NCBI GenBank assembly: GCA_963827585.1
Contig: CAWHCK010000037.1
Location: 1 to 64,000, forward strand
From: VAZQ01 sp963827585
GTDB lineage: Bacteria > Pseudomonadota > Alphaproteobacteria > Rhizobiales > Xanthobacteraceae
Length of the DNA stretch: 64,000 nucleotides
Reading direction: 5' to 3'
The translations under genes and the position numbers were made by a program. Below, one piece after another: positions 33,695 to 41,688 of this stretch (position 1 is the stretch's first letter; the number at the start of each line of letters is the position of its first letter). The notes under the pieces were generated by a model. It saw only the letters and a list, made by a program, of their open reading frames with translations, did not search any database and was not told the origin of the DNA.

Positions 33695-35131
33695 ATGACC
33701 GCGGACATCGACGCGGAGATCTGCGTGCTCGGCGGAGGGCCGGCGGGCGCGGTGGCGGCGCGACGGCTGGCCGAGCTTGGCCACGATACGGTGCTGGTCG
33801 ATCGCACCGCCGCGGAGGCGTCGCCGCGCGCCGAGTCCCTGGCGCCCTCGATCCTTCCCATCGTGGATTCGCTGCAGCTTCGCGACGATATCGATGCCGC
33901 GGTCTTCTGCCGCGAAAGCCGAGCGCTTGTCCTGTGGGGAGCGGACGCGGTCCAGGAAAAGTCGTTTGCGACCGTATCCTCGCTGCTGGTCGAACGCACG
34001 CACTTCGACCGGCGCTTGCGCCAAGCGGCAGCTCGCGTCGGGGTCCGGTTGATCACTCCCGCCAGAGCGCATTCGCCGCAGCGGCGGGCGTCCGGCGGTT
34101 GGCTCGTTCCGGTCACGACAGCCGCGGGGTCGACGACCATCAAGGCGACCTTCCTCGTTGATGCGCGCGGCAGGCGCCATCACCGACCGGTCGACGGTGC
34201 GCCGCGGACCGCGGCGATCTCGGCTTTTTGGACCGCTTGCGATCGATCCTTTGCCGAGACCAGGATCGAAGCCGGGCGCGATGAGTGGTTGTGGGGAAGC
34301 CCCTTGCCGCGCTTGCGCTATGTCGCAACCATCTTTCTCGATTCGGAGGGCGTCGCGGGCACCGGCAGCGTGAGCCGTGCCGAATTGTATCGGTGTCTCC
34401 TGTCGCGCTCGCAACTGCTCAAAGATCTGGTGCAGGGCGATATGATCGGGCCCGTCCGCGTGCGCGACGCCACTGCGCGCCTCAGCCCGGACCCAATTGG
34501 ACATGATTTCATCCGGGTTGGCGAAGCGGCAGTCGCCATCGACCCGCTGTCGTCCCAAGGAATTCAGGAAGCGCTCCTGGCGGCGATCCAGGCCGGCGCA
34601 GCGGTTCACACGATCCTCACGCCGGGCTGTGATCCTGCCCCTGCGCTCGAGTTCTATCGCGAGCGCCGGCAGGCGGTGGCGGCACGCAGCAGGCTGACCG
34701 CGGCGCGATTCTATCGCGCGCACGCCGACCGGAGTTCGTTCTGGGCACGCCGGTCTTCGATGCCAGAGGACGCCGACACCAATCATGCACGGGAGCTACG
34801 AAGCGCATCCTCGCTGCCGGCCGACCTGCGCCTCTCGCAGGCGCTGCGTATCGTCGAAGCCCCGGTGCTCTCGGGAACCCTCATCCGGCGCGCACGTGCG
34901 CTGAGCCATCCGCGCCTGGAGCGCCCGGTCGCCTATTTCGGCGGCGTCGCGCTCGCGCCGCTCGTCGAAGATGCTGGCGGGGCGTCGGCAACCGACCAGA
35001 TCCTGTTACGCTGGACGCGCCGTGTCCCGCTGGAGACAGCGCGGAGCATCATGGACTGGATGTGGACTGTCGGAATACTCGACCCGCAAGCAGACGCGCC
35101 GCACGATTCTGCCGCGCAGGCAAGCCGCTAG
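33695..35131 (+). CDS. FAD-dependent monooxygenase of the LodB/QhpG type
   Basis: A 478-residue flavoprotein. The FAD dinucleotide motif ICVLGGGPAGAVAARRLAEL is at 9-28 with an acidic end of strand two (VLVDR). RTHFDRRLRQAAARVGVRLI is the substrate-side helix, and GEAAVAIDPLSSQGIQEALL is the second FAD motif (GD-x-A-x-x-x-DP-like), as in tryptophan-halogenase and QhpG/LodB-like proteins. LodB and QhpG are needed to oxygenate the tryptophan that becomes the CTQ cofactor. It follows the radical SAM gene by 13 bases. The C-terminal ~100 residues are family-specific. Its TAG stop is formed by a palindromic repeat. Confidence 0.75.
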   Translation: MTADIDAEICVLGGGPAGAVAARRLAELGHDTVLVDRTAAEASPRAESLAPSILPIVDSLQLRDDIDAAVFCRESRALVLWGADAVQEKSFATVSSLLVERTHFDRRLRQAAARVGVRLITPARAHSPQRRASGGWLVPVTTAAGSTTIKATFLVDARGRRHHRPVDGAPRTAAISAFWTACDRSFAETRIEAGRDEWLWGSPLPRLRYVATIFLDSEGVAGTGSVSRAELYRCLLSRSQLLKDLVQGDMIGPVRVRDATARLSPDPIGHDFIRVGEAAVAIDPLSSQGIQEALLAAIQAGAAVHTILTPGCDPAPALEFYRERRQAVAARSRLTAARFYRAHADRSSFWARRSSMPEDADTNHARELRSASSLPADLRLSQALRIVEAPVLSGTLIRRARALSHPRLERPVAYFGGVALAPLVEDAGGASATDQILLRWTRRVPLETARSIMDWMWTVGILDPQADAPHDSAAQASR

Positions 35132-35232
35132 AGCATGGTCCGGAAAAGTGGGTACCGGTTTTCCGAAAAGATCATGCTCAAACAAGAAGCTAGAGCGTGA
35201 TTGCGACCCAACCTAAAGCAATCACGCTCTAG
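35129..35232. repeat. Composite palindromic repeat (copy 2)
   Basis: TAGAGCATGGTCCGGAAAAG...GATCATGCTC (35129-35180) joined to CTAGAGCGTGATTGC...GCAATCACGCTCTAG (35190-35232). It supplies the stop codons of both flanking convergent genes, the flavoprotein (35129-35131) and the methyltransferase (35229-35231), and would work as a two-way terminator hairpin. Confidence 0.9.
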
Positions 35233-35918
35233 CAGACGTATTGCCGCCCATCCGCCGCCCTGCCCTGCCCGTTCGTACCCGCCATGACGCGCTCGAAGCG
35301 TATCAGCGAGAAATGTCCGAGCGGCGGCATGGCGCGGCGTTCGACCACGCGCACGCCACCATGGCGCTGCGCCCAGCGCGCCAGCCGCTCCCAGCGGAAT
35401 TCCGGCCGCCAGCCCAGCCGCCGCGCCATGGGCGCAAAGCCCTGCTCGAATACGCGGCGGGGCCCGGCCTCGGCGCCGAGATGGTTGACCAGGATGATCT
35501 CGCCTCCCGGCTTGGTCACACGCGCAAACTCGCCGAGCGCGGCCTCCGGGTCGGGCACCGTGGTGATGACGTATTGCGCAACCACCGCATCGAAGAAGCC
35601 GTCGGGAAAGCCGAGCTGCTGCGCGTCCATCACCGCCAGCGCGTCGACATGGGCAAGCTTGTGCTCGGCGACGCGTTCATGCGCCTTGCGCAGCATCGGC
35701 TCGGAGTAGTCGACCCCGACGATGCGGTGCGCACGCCCATAATCCGGCAGCGAAATGCCGGTGCCGATCCCGACGTCGAGGATGCGCCCGCCGATGCGCT
35801 CGGCCGCTCTGATCGAGGCCTTGCGGCCGGCATCGAACACCGCACCGAAGACGAAATCATAGATCGGCGCCCAGCGGGCATAGGCCCGCGCCACCGTGCT
35901 GATGTCGATTTCCGCCAT
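35229..35918 (-). CDS. pmtA: Phosphatidylethanolamine N-methyltransferase-type SAM methyltransferase
   Basis: A 229-residue class I methyltransferase from the ATG at 35918. It opens VARAYARWAPIYDFVFGAVF, DAGRKASIRAAE, as rhizobial PmtA proteins do. SAM motif I is GGRILDVGIGTGISLPDYGR, motif II GVDYSEPMLRKA, and later parts are YVITTVPDPEAALGEFARV and KPGGEIILVNHLGAE. PmtA methylates phosphatidylethanolamine towards phosphatidylcholine at the inner membrane. The gene lies alone between two palindromic repeats. A UbiE-like methyltransferase with another substrate is the alternative. Confidence 0.7.
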   Translation of the reverse strand: MAEIDISTVARAYARWAPIYDFVFGAVFDAGRKASIRAAERIGGRILDVGIGTGISLPDYGRAHRIVGVDYSEPMLRKAHERVAEHKLAHVDALAVMDAQQLGFPDGFFDAVVAQYVITTVPDPEAALGEFARVTKPGGEIILVNHLGAEAGPRRVFEQGFAPMARRLGWRPEFRWERLARWAQRHGGVRVVERRAMPPLGHFSLIRFERVMAGTNGQGRAADGRQYVC

Positions 35919-35958
35919 CGCCCCCGTCACCTTCACTCGAATTGCGACACGCGTCGGC

Positions 35959-36134
35959 TAGAGCATGATCCGGAAAAGTGGGTACCGGTTTTCCGAAAAG
36001 ATCATGCTCAAACAAGAAGCTAGAGCGTGATTGCGACTCAACCTAAAGCAATCACGCTCTAGCGCATGTCCGGAAAAAGCCTGCCCCGGACTTGATCCGG
36101 GGTGGGCACCGGTTTTCCGATTAGAACATGCGCA
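35959..36134. repeat. Palindromic repeat cluster (copy 3 plus a variant)
   Basis: 35959-36062 is a full composite copy. 36061-36134 is a second variant, GCGCATGTCCGGAAAAAGCC...GGTTTTCCGATTAGAACATG, carrying an inserted inner palindrome CCCCGGACTTGATCCGGGG. The same inner insert is in the copy at 51784. Two adjacent elements in the upstream region of pmtA and the downstream region of mnmA could form large hairpins. Confidence 0.88.
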
Positions 36135-36146
36135 AAATCGAAGAAT

Positions 36147-37340
36147 CTAGTGCCGACTTGCGCCGGACGCCACGCGCGCGTCTCGCATCGGGGGTACCTG
36201 CAGCGCCGCGACCGCGCTTTGAATGAAGCCGCCGCCGAGCACGCGCGCCTGACCCTCGGCCGCATCGTAGAACACGCAGGCCTGGCCAGGCGAGACCCCG
36301 TCCTCGCCGGCGACGAGGTCGACCTCGATGCCATCGGCTACCCGGCTCAGCCATGCCGGCTGCGGCGGCCGTGTGGAGCGCACCTTGACGAAGACCTCGT
36401 GCCAGCCGGCGCACAGCGCCTGATCGATCGTGCCCTCGCCCAGCCAGTTGACGTCGCGCAGCCGCATCCGGCTGGTGCGCAGCGCCGCCCGCGGTCCGAC
36501 CACGACACGGCGCGACGCGGCGTCGAGGCGCACGACATAGAGCGGATGACCCGCGGCGATGCCGAGCCCGCGCCGCTGGCCGACGGTGAAATGGATGATG
36601 CCGGCATGGGGGCCGAGCACACGACCGTCGAGATCGACGATATCGCCGGGTTCGGCCGCGCCGGGCTTGAGGCGCTCGATCACCTCGGTATAGCGGCCGG
36701 ACGGCACGAAGCAGATGTCCTGGCTGTCGTGCTTGTCGGCGACCGCGAGGCCGAAGCGGCGCGCAAGCTCGCGCGTCTCCGCCTTGGTCTTGTCGCCGAG
36801 CGGGAAGCGCAGCAGGTCGAGCTGATCGCGCGTGGTGGCGAAGAGGAAATAGCTCTGGTCGCGCTCCTCCTCGCGGGCGCGGTAGAGGGCACGGCCGTTG
36901 TCCGGGAACGGTCGCGAGGCGACGTAGTGGCCGGTCGCCAGGACCGCAGCGCCGAGCTCGCGCGCGGTCGAGAGCAGGTCGCGGAACTTGATCGACTGGT
37001 TGCACTCGACGCAGGGCACCGGGGTCTCGCCCGCGACATAGCTCTCGGCGAAGCGGTCGATCACCATCTCCTTGAAGCGGCTCTCGTAGTCGAGCACGTA
37101 GTGGGGAATGCCGATGCGCTCCGCCACCGCGCGCGCGTCATAGATGTCCTGGCCGGCGCAGCAGGCGCCCTTGCGATGGGTCGCACCGCCATGGTCGTAG
37201 AGCTGCAGGCTTACGCCGACGACGTCATAGCCCTCGGCCTTGAGCAGCGCGGCCGTGACGGAGGAGTCCACGCCGCCCGACATGGCGACGACGACGCGGG
37301 TGTCCTGCGGGCGGCCGTCGAGATCGAGGCTGTTGAGCAT
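36147..37340 (-). CDS. mnmA: tRNA-specific 2-thiouridylase MnmA
   Basis: A 397-residue enzyme that thiolates U34 of tRNAs for Lys, Glu and Gln in the cytoplasm. The PP-loop SGGVDSS is at 21-27. The catalytic cysteines lie in CVECNQSIKF (Cys113) and HDSQDICFVP (Cys210). Other landmarks are GHYV, GDKTKAETR, HFTVGQRRGLGI and the beta-barrel C-terminal part. The ATG at 37340 begins MLNSLDLDGRPQDTRVVVAM; longer in-frame starts have no homology. It is a housekeeping gene and evidence that this part of the window is chromosome. Convergent side carries palindromic repeats. Confidence 0.97.
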   Translation of the reverse strand: MLNSLDLDGRPQDTRVVVAMSGGVDSSVTAALLKAEGYDVVGVSLQLYDHGGATHRKGACCAGQDIYDARAVAERIGIPHYVLDYESRFKEMVIDRFAESYVAGETPVPCVECNQSIKFRDLLSTARELGAAVLATGHYVASRPFPDNGRALYRAREEERDQSYFLFATTRDQLDLLRFPLGDKTKAETRELARRFGLAVADKHDSQDICFVPSGRYTEVIERLKPGAAEPGDIVDLDGRVLGPHAGIIHFTVGQRRGLGIAAGHPLYVVRLDAASRRVVVGPRAALRTSRMRLRDVNWLGEGTIDQALCAGWHEVFVKVRSTRPPQPAWLSRVADGIEVDLVAGEDGVSPGQACVFYDAAEGQARVLGGGFIQSAVAALQVPPMRDARVASGASRH

Positions 37341-37779
37341 CGGGGTTGCTTCCGGCGTGAACTTCGCGCGGCCGAGGAGGATCCAAGCTGGACGTCCCAA
37401 GCGGACGTCCGGATCGGCCGGCCCGCACCGCGCCACCTTAGTATAGGGACTCCGCCCCCGGATCGCACGGGCGCGCGGGGGCGCAGGATCGAGCATCCGC
37501 AGCGGCCACTCTCGTCTGGGACGCAAGGCGACGATCCCGGCAGCCCATAGAGCGGCTGGACGCGCCCGTCAAGCCTTTGACGGACAACGTGTTTTGGAAT
37601 TGCTCGAAGGTCGCGCATCGCCGCGCGTAAGGAATTCGAAACCTTTGCGACGCGACGCGGCCTCCTTGGGGGCGGCATTTCGGCCGCAATGGTCCAATTG
37701 GAGGGTTCCGTTTAGGCAAATCTTAAGCGACGGGAGGTAGATTCGCGTGAATTGCTCAGTCGAGTGCGTGAGTTCATTC
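37341..37779. other. Divergent intergenic region between mnmA and the SciP gene
   Basis: About 440 bases with no gene. It should contain both promoters. The stretch close to the SciP start is AT-richer (GGCAAATCTTAAGCGACGG). I find no full CtrA box here. Confidence 0.4.
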
Positions 37780-38055
37780 ATGACAGAGCCCCATCGACCG
37801 AGGGCCAAATACGTCATCGGGCCGGACGGCAGCCCGCTGACGATCGCCGACCTGCCGGCTCCGGGCACGAAGCGCTGGGTCATCCGGCGCAAGGCCGAGG
37901 TCGTGGCTGCCGTGCGTGGTGGGCTCCTCTCGCTCGAGGAGGCCTGCAGCCGTTACACGTTGACGGTCGAGGAATTCCTGTCCTGGCAGTACTCGATCGA
38001 CCAGCACGGCCTCGCCGGCCTGCGCACCACGCGTATCCAGCAGTATCGGCAGTAG
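37780..38055 (+). CDS. sciP: SciP-type CtrA inhibitor (DUF1153)
   Basis: A 91-residue protein with a nearly complete DUF1153 domain: AKYVIGPDGSPLTIADLPAP, GTKRWVIRRKAEVVAAVRGG, LLSLEEACSRYTLTVEEFLS, GLAGLRTTRIQQYRQ. SciP binds CtrA and DNA and blocks CtrA-activated transcription in G1 in Caulobacter. The ATG at 37780 is used; an in-frame GTG lies 33 bases upstream. It is transcribed away from mnmA. Together with the GcrA-like protein and CtrA box at 2-2.6 kb, it shows that the alphaproteobacterial cell-cycle circuit is present. Confidence 0.9.
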   Translation: MTEPHRPRAKYVIGPDGSPLTIADLPAPGTKRWVIRRKAEVVAAVRGGLLSLEEACSRYTLTVEEFLSWQYSIDQHGLAGLRTTRIQQYRQ

Positions 38056-38192
38056 CTCCCCTCGCATCCGGCCCCACCTCATGGGCTTCGTCAAACCACG
38101 GCGTCGAATTGGCGCGGCGGGGCGGCCCGGAATAGTGGCTACCATCGCGGTCGATGCGCCCGCCGTGCTAGTTTCCGGGCATCGCAAACCGG

Positions 38193-38903
38193 ATGTCACC
38201 CATGACGGACGTCAAATTCAACTCCGCGCTCATCGTGGGCGCGGGCTCAGGGCTCTCGGCTGCGCTGGCGCGGGCGCTGGCCAAGGACGGGATCAAGGTC
38301 GCGCTGGCGGCGCGCACCACCGCCGATCTCGATGCGCTGGTCAAGGAGACCGGTGCGCGAGTGTTCGCCTGCGACGCCAGCCAGCGCGGCGAGGTGGACC
38401 GCCTGTTCGCCGATCTCGACGCGTCCTTCGGCGCGCCCGAGATCGTGGTCTACAATGCAAGCTTCCGCACCCGCGGCCCCTTCGTCGATCTCGATCCGGC
38501 GGACGTCGAGAAGGCGCTCGACGTCACCGCCTATGGCGCGTTCCTGGTGAGCCAGCAGGCGGCGCGGCGGATGCTGCCGAAACGGCACGGCGCGATCCTG
38601 CTCACCGGCGCGTCCGCGGGCGTGAAGGGCTACCCGCAGTCGGCGCCCTTCGCCATGGGCAAGTTCGCGCTGCGCGGGCTCGCCCAGAGCATGGCGCGCG
38701 AGCTCTCCCCGCAGGGCATTCATGTCGCCCACGTCGTGATCGACGGCGGCATCAGGAGCGCGCACCGGAAGGACCCGCCCGACAAGCCCGACAGCTTGCT
38801 CGATCCCGACGCCATCGCCGCCACCTACATGCACCTCATCCATCAGCCCCGCAGCGCCTGGGCGTGGGAGATCGAGGTGCGGCCATGGGTGGAGCGGTTT
38901 TAG
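38193..38903 (+). CDS. SDR-family oxidoreductase with Phe at the catalytic Tyr position
   Basis: A 236-residue short-chain dehydrogenase/reductase. The nucleotide motif is IVGAGSGLSAALARALAKDG, then ALAARTTADLDAL, and NAS replaces the usual NNAG. The active-site region has Ser141 (LTGASAG) and Lys157, but the position of the catalytic tyrosine is Phe153 (SAPFAMGKFAL). The subfamily may work without Tyr or bind cofactor without catalysis. It lies 55 bases before the PanB-like gene and may be co-transcribed with it. Confidence 0.85.
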   Translation: MSPMTDVKFNSALIVGAGSGLSAALARALAKDGIKVALAARTTADLDALVKETGARVFACDASQRGEVDRLFADLDASFGAPEIVVYNASFRTRGPFVDLDPADVEKALDVTAYGAFLVSQQAARRMLPKRHGAILLTGASAGVKGYPQSAPFAMGKFALRGLAQSMARELSPQGIHVAHVVIDGGIRSAHRKDPPDKPDSLLDPDAIAATYMHLIHQPRSAWAWEIEVRPWVERF

Positions 38904-38958
38904 TGGGGCATTGGCGATCGGCTCGGCGGCATTGCGGGCCGGATGAACGGGGAAGGTC

Positions 38959-39768
38959 ATGGAGCCCAAGGTCACGATTCCCGCGCTCCAGCAGATGAAG
39001 CGCGACGGACGCAAGAGCGTGGGCGTGGTCGCCTGGGACTATCAGATCGCGCGCATCGCGGATCGTGCCGGGGTGGACATCGTCTCGGTTGGAGATTCGG
39101 TCGGCGTCAATCTCTGGGGCCATTCCAATCCGCTCGAAGTCACGCTGGAAGAGATGCTCGTGGTGTGCAAGGCGGTCCGCCGCGGCGTGACGCGCGCGCT
39201 GGTGAGCTGCGACTTTCCCTTCGGTCCGCTGCAGGAGGGGACCGACAGCGCGCTGCGGGCCGCCATCCGGCTGGTCAAGGAGGGCGGCGCGGACATGGTC
39301 AAGCTCGACGGCGCGGCGGCTTTCCCGGAAGCGGTGCGCGCCCTCGTGCGCGCCGGCATCCCGGTGTTCGCCCAATTCGGGATCACCCCGCAGACCGCGC
39401 TGCAATACGGCATTCCATACGGCGCCCAATCCGCGCCCGACGCGAAGGTGCCGCCGGAAATGACGGCGACGCTCGTCGACGAAGCAAAGCTGCTCGAAGA
39501 TGCCGGCGCCTCGCTGCTCGACTTCACCAATTCCGGACCGGTGGCGGGCGCCGCGGTCGTGCGCGCCGTCAAGATCCCGGTGATCGGCGGGTTCGGCGGC
39601 GGTCCCTGGCTCGACGGCCGGGTGCGGCTCGCGCATACCGCCATCGGCTACGGCGAGAAATGGCTCGACTCCAAGACCGAGACCTACGCCAACGTGGCGA
39701 AGATCAGCCTCGACGCCTTCACGGCGCTGATCGCCGACGTGCGCGCCGGCCGCCAGATCAAGGGTTGA
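38959..39768 (+). CDS. PanB-like protein (ketopantoate hydroxymethyltransferase family), changed active site
   Basis: A 269-residue (beta/alpha)8 protein. Compared with E. coli PanB it keeps the metal aspartates D46 (VGDSVG) and D85 (SCDFPF), and the lysine/acid pair MVKLDG (D117 for Glu). But the catalytic glutamate of LLVLECVP is Thr190 here (SLLDFTNSGP). True PanB makes ketopantoate for coenzyme A; this one more likely does a different aldol or retro-aldol reaction. Neighbours (SDR, alpha/beta-fold protein, TTT receptor) suggest a catabolic role. AAGG precedes the ATG. Confidence 0.8.
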   Translation: MEPKVTIPALQQMKRDGRKSVGVVAWDYQIARIADRAGVDIVSVGDSVGVNLWGHSNPLEVTLEEMLVVCKAVRRGVTRALVSCDFPFGPLQEGTDSALRAAIRLVKEGGADMVKLDGAAAFPEAVRALVRAGIPVFAQFGITPQTALQYGIPYGAQSAPDAKVPPEMTATLVDEAKLLEDAGASLLDFTNSGPVAGAAVVRAVKIPVIGGFGGGPWLDGRVRLAHTAIGYGEKWLDSKTETYANVAKISLDAFTALIADVRAGRQIKG

Positions 39769-39774
39769 CCCGAC

Positions 39775-40635
39775 ATGGCGACCGCGATCATCGACGGCAT
39801 CGCGACCCGCTACGAGGTGATGGGCTCGGGGCCGCCGCTGCTGATGTACGCGCCCGGCGGCTTCAACGCGACCGTCGAGACCTGGTCGACCCAAGGCATC
39901 TACGCCAAGATCAAGCTGCTCGACCACCTGCCGAAGACATACACCTGCATTCTTTTCGACCGGCGCGAATGCGGCCAGTCGGGCGGTCGCGTCGAACGCG
40001 TGACCTGGGCGCACTATGTGGCGCAGGGCAAGGGCCTGCTCGACCATCTCGGGATCGAGCGGGCCCACCTCATGGGCGGCTGCATGGGATGCTGCCCGGT
40101 GCTGGCATTTGCCGTGGCGCACCCGCAGGCGACGCTGAGCATGGTGCTCTATTGGCCCGTCGGTGGCGCCAGATATCGGATCAGCAGCCACCAGCGCTTT
40201 GCCGAGCATCTCGCCTTCGTGCAGCAGCACGGCCTCGACGCGGTGGTCGCGCTGGTGGCCAAGGACGGCAAGTCGTTCGGCGCGGATCCGCGCGGCGGAC
40301 CGTGGGCCGCGGTCATCAAGGCGGACCCTGATTTCGCGGCGGCCTATGCGAAGCAGAGCATCGACGCCTACAAGCTCGTCGTCAGCGGCATGGCGCGCAC
40401 GCTTTTCGATCGGGACACGGCACCCGGTGCCGAGCCCGAGGACCTCTTGCGTCTCGGCATTCCGGCGCTGATCATCCCGGGCCACGACGCAGCGCACGCA
40501 ACCTCGGCGGCGCGCTACCTGGAGGAATGCCTGCCGGGGGCGGACTATTGGGACGTCCCGGTGGCGGGCCAGACTGAGGGGGCGGCACCGGCGCGGGTGC
40601 TGGAGTTCCTCGCCAAAACAGGCGCGGAATCGTAG
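39775..40635 (+). CDS. Alpha/beta hydrolase-fold protein with Cys nucleophile position
   Basis: A 286-residue alpha/beta-fold protein, six bases after the PanB-like gene. MYAPGGFNATVETW is the oxyanion segment, ILFDRRECGQSGG the first-strand loop. The nucleophile elbow is GGCMGCC, with Cys103 instead of Ser. At the usual place of the catalytic His, before the last helix, the sequence is VAGQTEGAAPARVLEFL, with Gln266. So it probably is not a standard serine esterase; it may use another chemistry together with the PanB-like enzyme. Confidence 0.85.
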   Translation: MATAIIDGIATRYEVMGSGPPLLMYAPGGFNATVETWSTQGIYAKIKLLDHLPKTYTCILFDRRECGQSGGRVERVTWAHYVAQGKGLLDHLGIERAHLMGGCMGCCPVLAFAVAHPQATLSMVLYWPVGGARYRISSHQRFAEHLAFVQQHGLDAVVALVAKDGKSFGADPRGGPWAAVIKADPDFAAAYAKQSIDAYKLVVSGMARTLFDRDTAPGAEPEDLLRLGIPALIIPGHDAAHATSAARYLEECLPGADYWDVPVAGQTEGAAPARVLEFLAKTGAES

Positions 40636-40717
40636 CGCCGCAGGCATATCGTCACACACGTTTCGAGCCCGCCGGGAGCCTGCTAGACTTCTTTTCGCGA
40701 TCGCACGGAGAACGAAG

Positions 40718-41683
40718 ATGATCAGGCTTGGCGCTGCGCTCGCCACGGGCGCGCTGATGGTGTCGACGGTCGCGGCGGCCGATGAATGGCCGTCACGTCC
40801 GGTGCGCATGGTCAACACGTTCGCGGCCGGCGGCACCGCCGACGTGCTCACCCGGCTGGTGGCGGACCATCTGACGACCGTCTTCAAGCAGCAGTTCTTC
40901 GTCGAGACCCGCGCCGGCGCCGGCGGCTCGATCGGGGTGCAGTCGGTCGCCAGCTCTCCGCCCGACGGCTACAATTTCGCCCTCACCAACATCACGCATC
41001 TGGTGCTGCTGCCGATCAGCAATCCCAAGCTCGGCTACGATCCGCATCGCGACCTCACCAACATCGCCTACGTCGCCGGCGCCCCCATCATGCTGTCGGT
41101 GAACGCTGCCAGCGGCGTGCGCACGTTCGCGGACTTCGTCGCGCATGGGAAGAAGTCAGCGAGCCCGCTCACCTACTCGTCGTCCGGCGTCGGCAGTTCC
41201 GGGCATCTGGTGGGAGAGCTGTTCGCGCAAAAGGCCGGGATCAAGGTCGAGCACGTGCCGTACAAGGGCGCGTCCCAAGGCCTTATGGACCTGGTCGCCG
41301 GGCACATCTTCTTCTCGGCGCAAACCGTGTCGTCCTCGGCGGCGCAGGTGCGCGGCGGCGCGCTCAATGCCATCGTGCACTCGCACGCGGCCCGCCTGCC
41401 CGATTTCCCGGACGTGCCGACCTTTAAGGAAAACGGGATCGACCTCGTGGCCACGACCTGGTTCACGATCTCGGGCCCGGCGAAACTCCCCACCGACATC
41501 GTGCAGAAGATGAATCGCGAGATCATTCGCGCGGTGTCCAAGCCGGAGGTGCAGCAGCGGCTGCGGCAGGATGGCCTGGTGGCCGATACCATGTCGGTCG
41601 AGGAGCTCAAGACGCACATCGATGCCGAAACCGCGCGCTGGAAGCCCGTGCTCGAGCAGGTCGGCCTCATCGGCAAATTGTAG
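40718..41683 (+). CDS. Tripartite tricarboxylate transporter receptor (Bug family)
   Basis: A 321-residue exported binding protein. The signal peptide MIRLGAALATGALMVSTVAA precedes the Bug signature WPSRPVRMVNTFAAGGTADV, ETRAGAGGSIGVQSVASSPP, DGYNFALTN, then SSSGVGSSGHLVGELF, EHVPYKGASQGLMDLVAGHI and a C-terminal WKPVLEQVGLIGKL. It binds a carboxylate or other small solute in the periplasm. No TctA/TctB membrane genes are near, as is typical for orphan Bug proteins. It could be served by the catabolic genes on either side. Confidence 0.93.
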   Translation: MIRLGAALATGALMVSTVAAADEWPSRPVRMVNTFAAGGTADVLTRLVADHLTTVFKQQFFVETRAGAGGSIGVQSVASSPPDGYNFALTNITHLVLLPISNPKLGYDPHRDLTNIAYVAGAPIMLSVNAASGVRTFADFVAHGKKSASPLTYSSSGVGSSGHLVGELFAQKAGIKVEHVPYKGASQGLMDLVAGHIFFSAQTVSSSAAQVRGGALNAIVHSHAARLPDFPDVPTFKENGIDLVATTWFTISGPAKLPTDIVQKMNREIIRAVSKPEVQQRLRQDGLVADTMSVEELKTHIDAETARWKPVLEQVGLIGKL

Positions 41684-41688
41684 GCCCG

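Noticed and set aside
36102..37550. 482-codon plus-strand frame across mnmA
   Set aside because: mnmA on the minus strand is unambiguous; the opposite frame is a shadow.
38959..39768. Housekeeping panB
   Set aside because: The catalytic glutamate is replaced by threonine and the gene is not next to panC.
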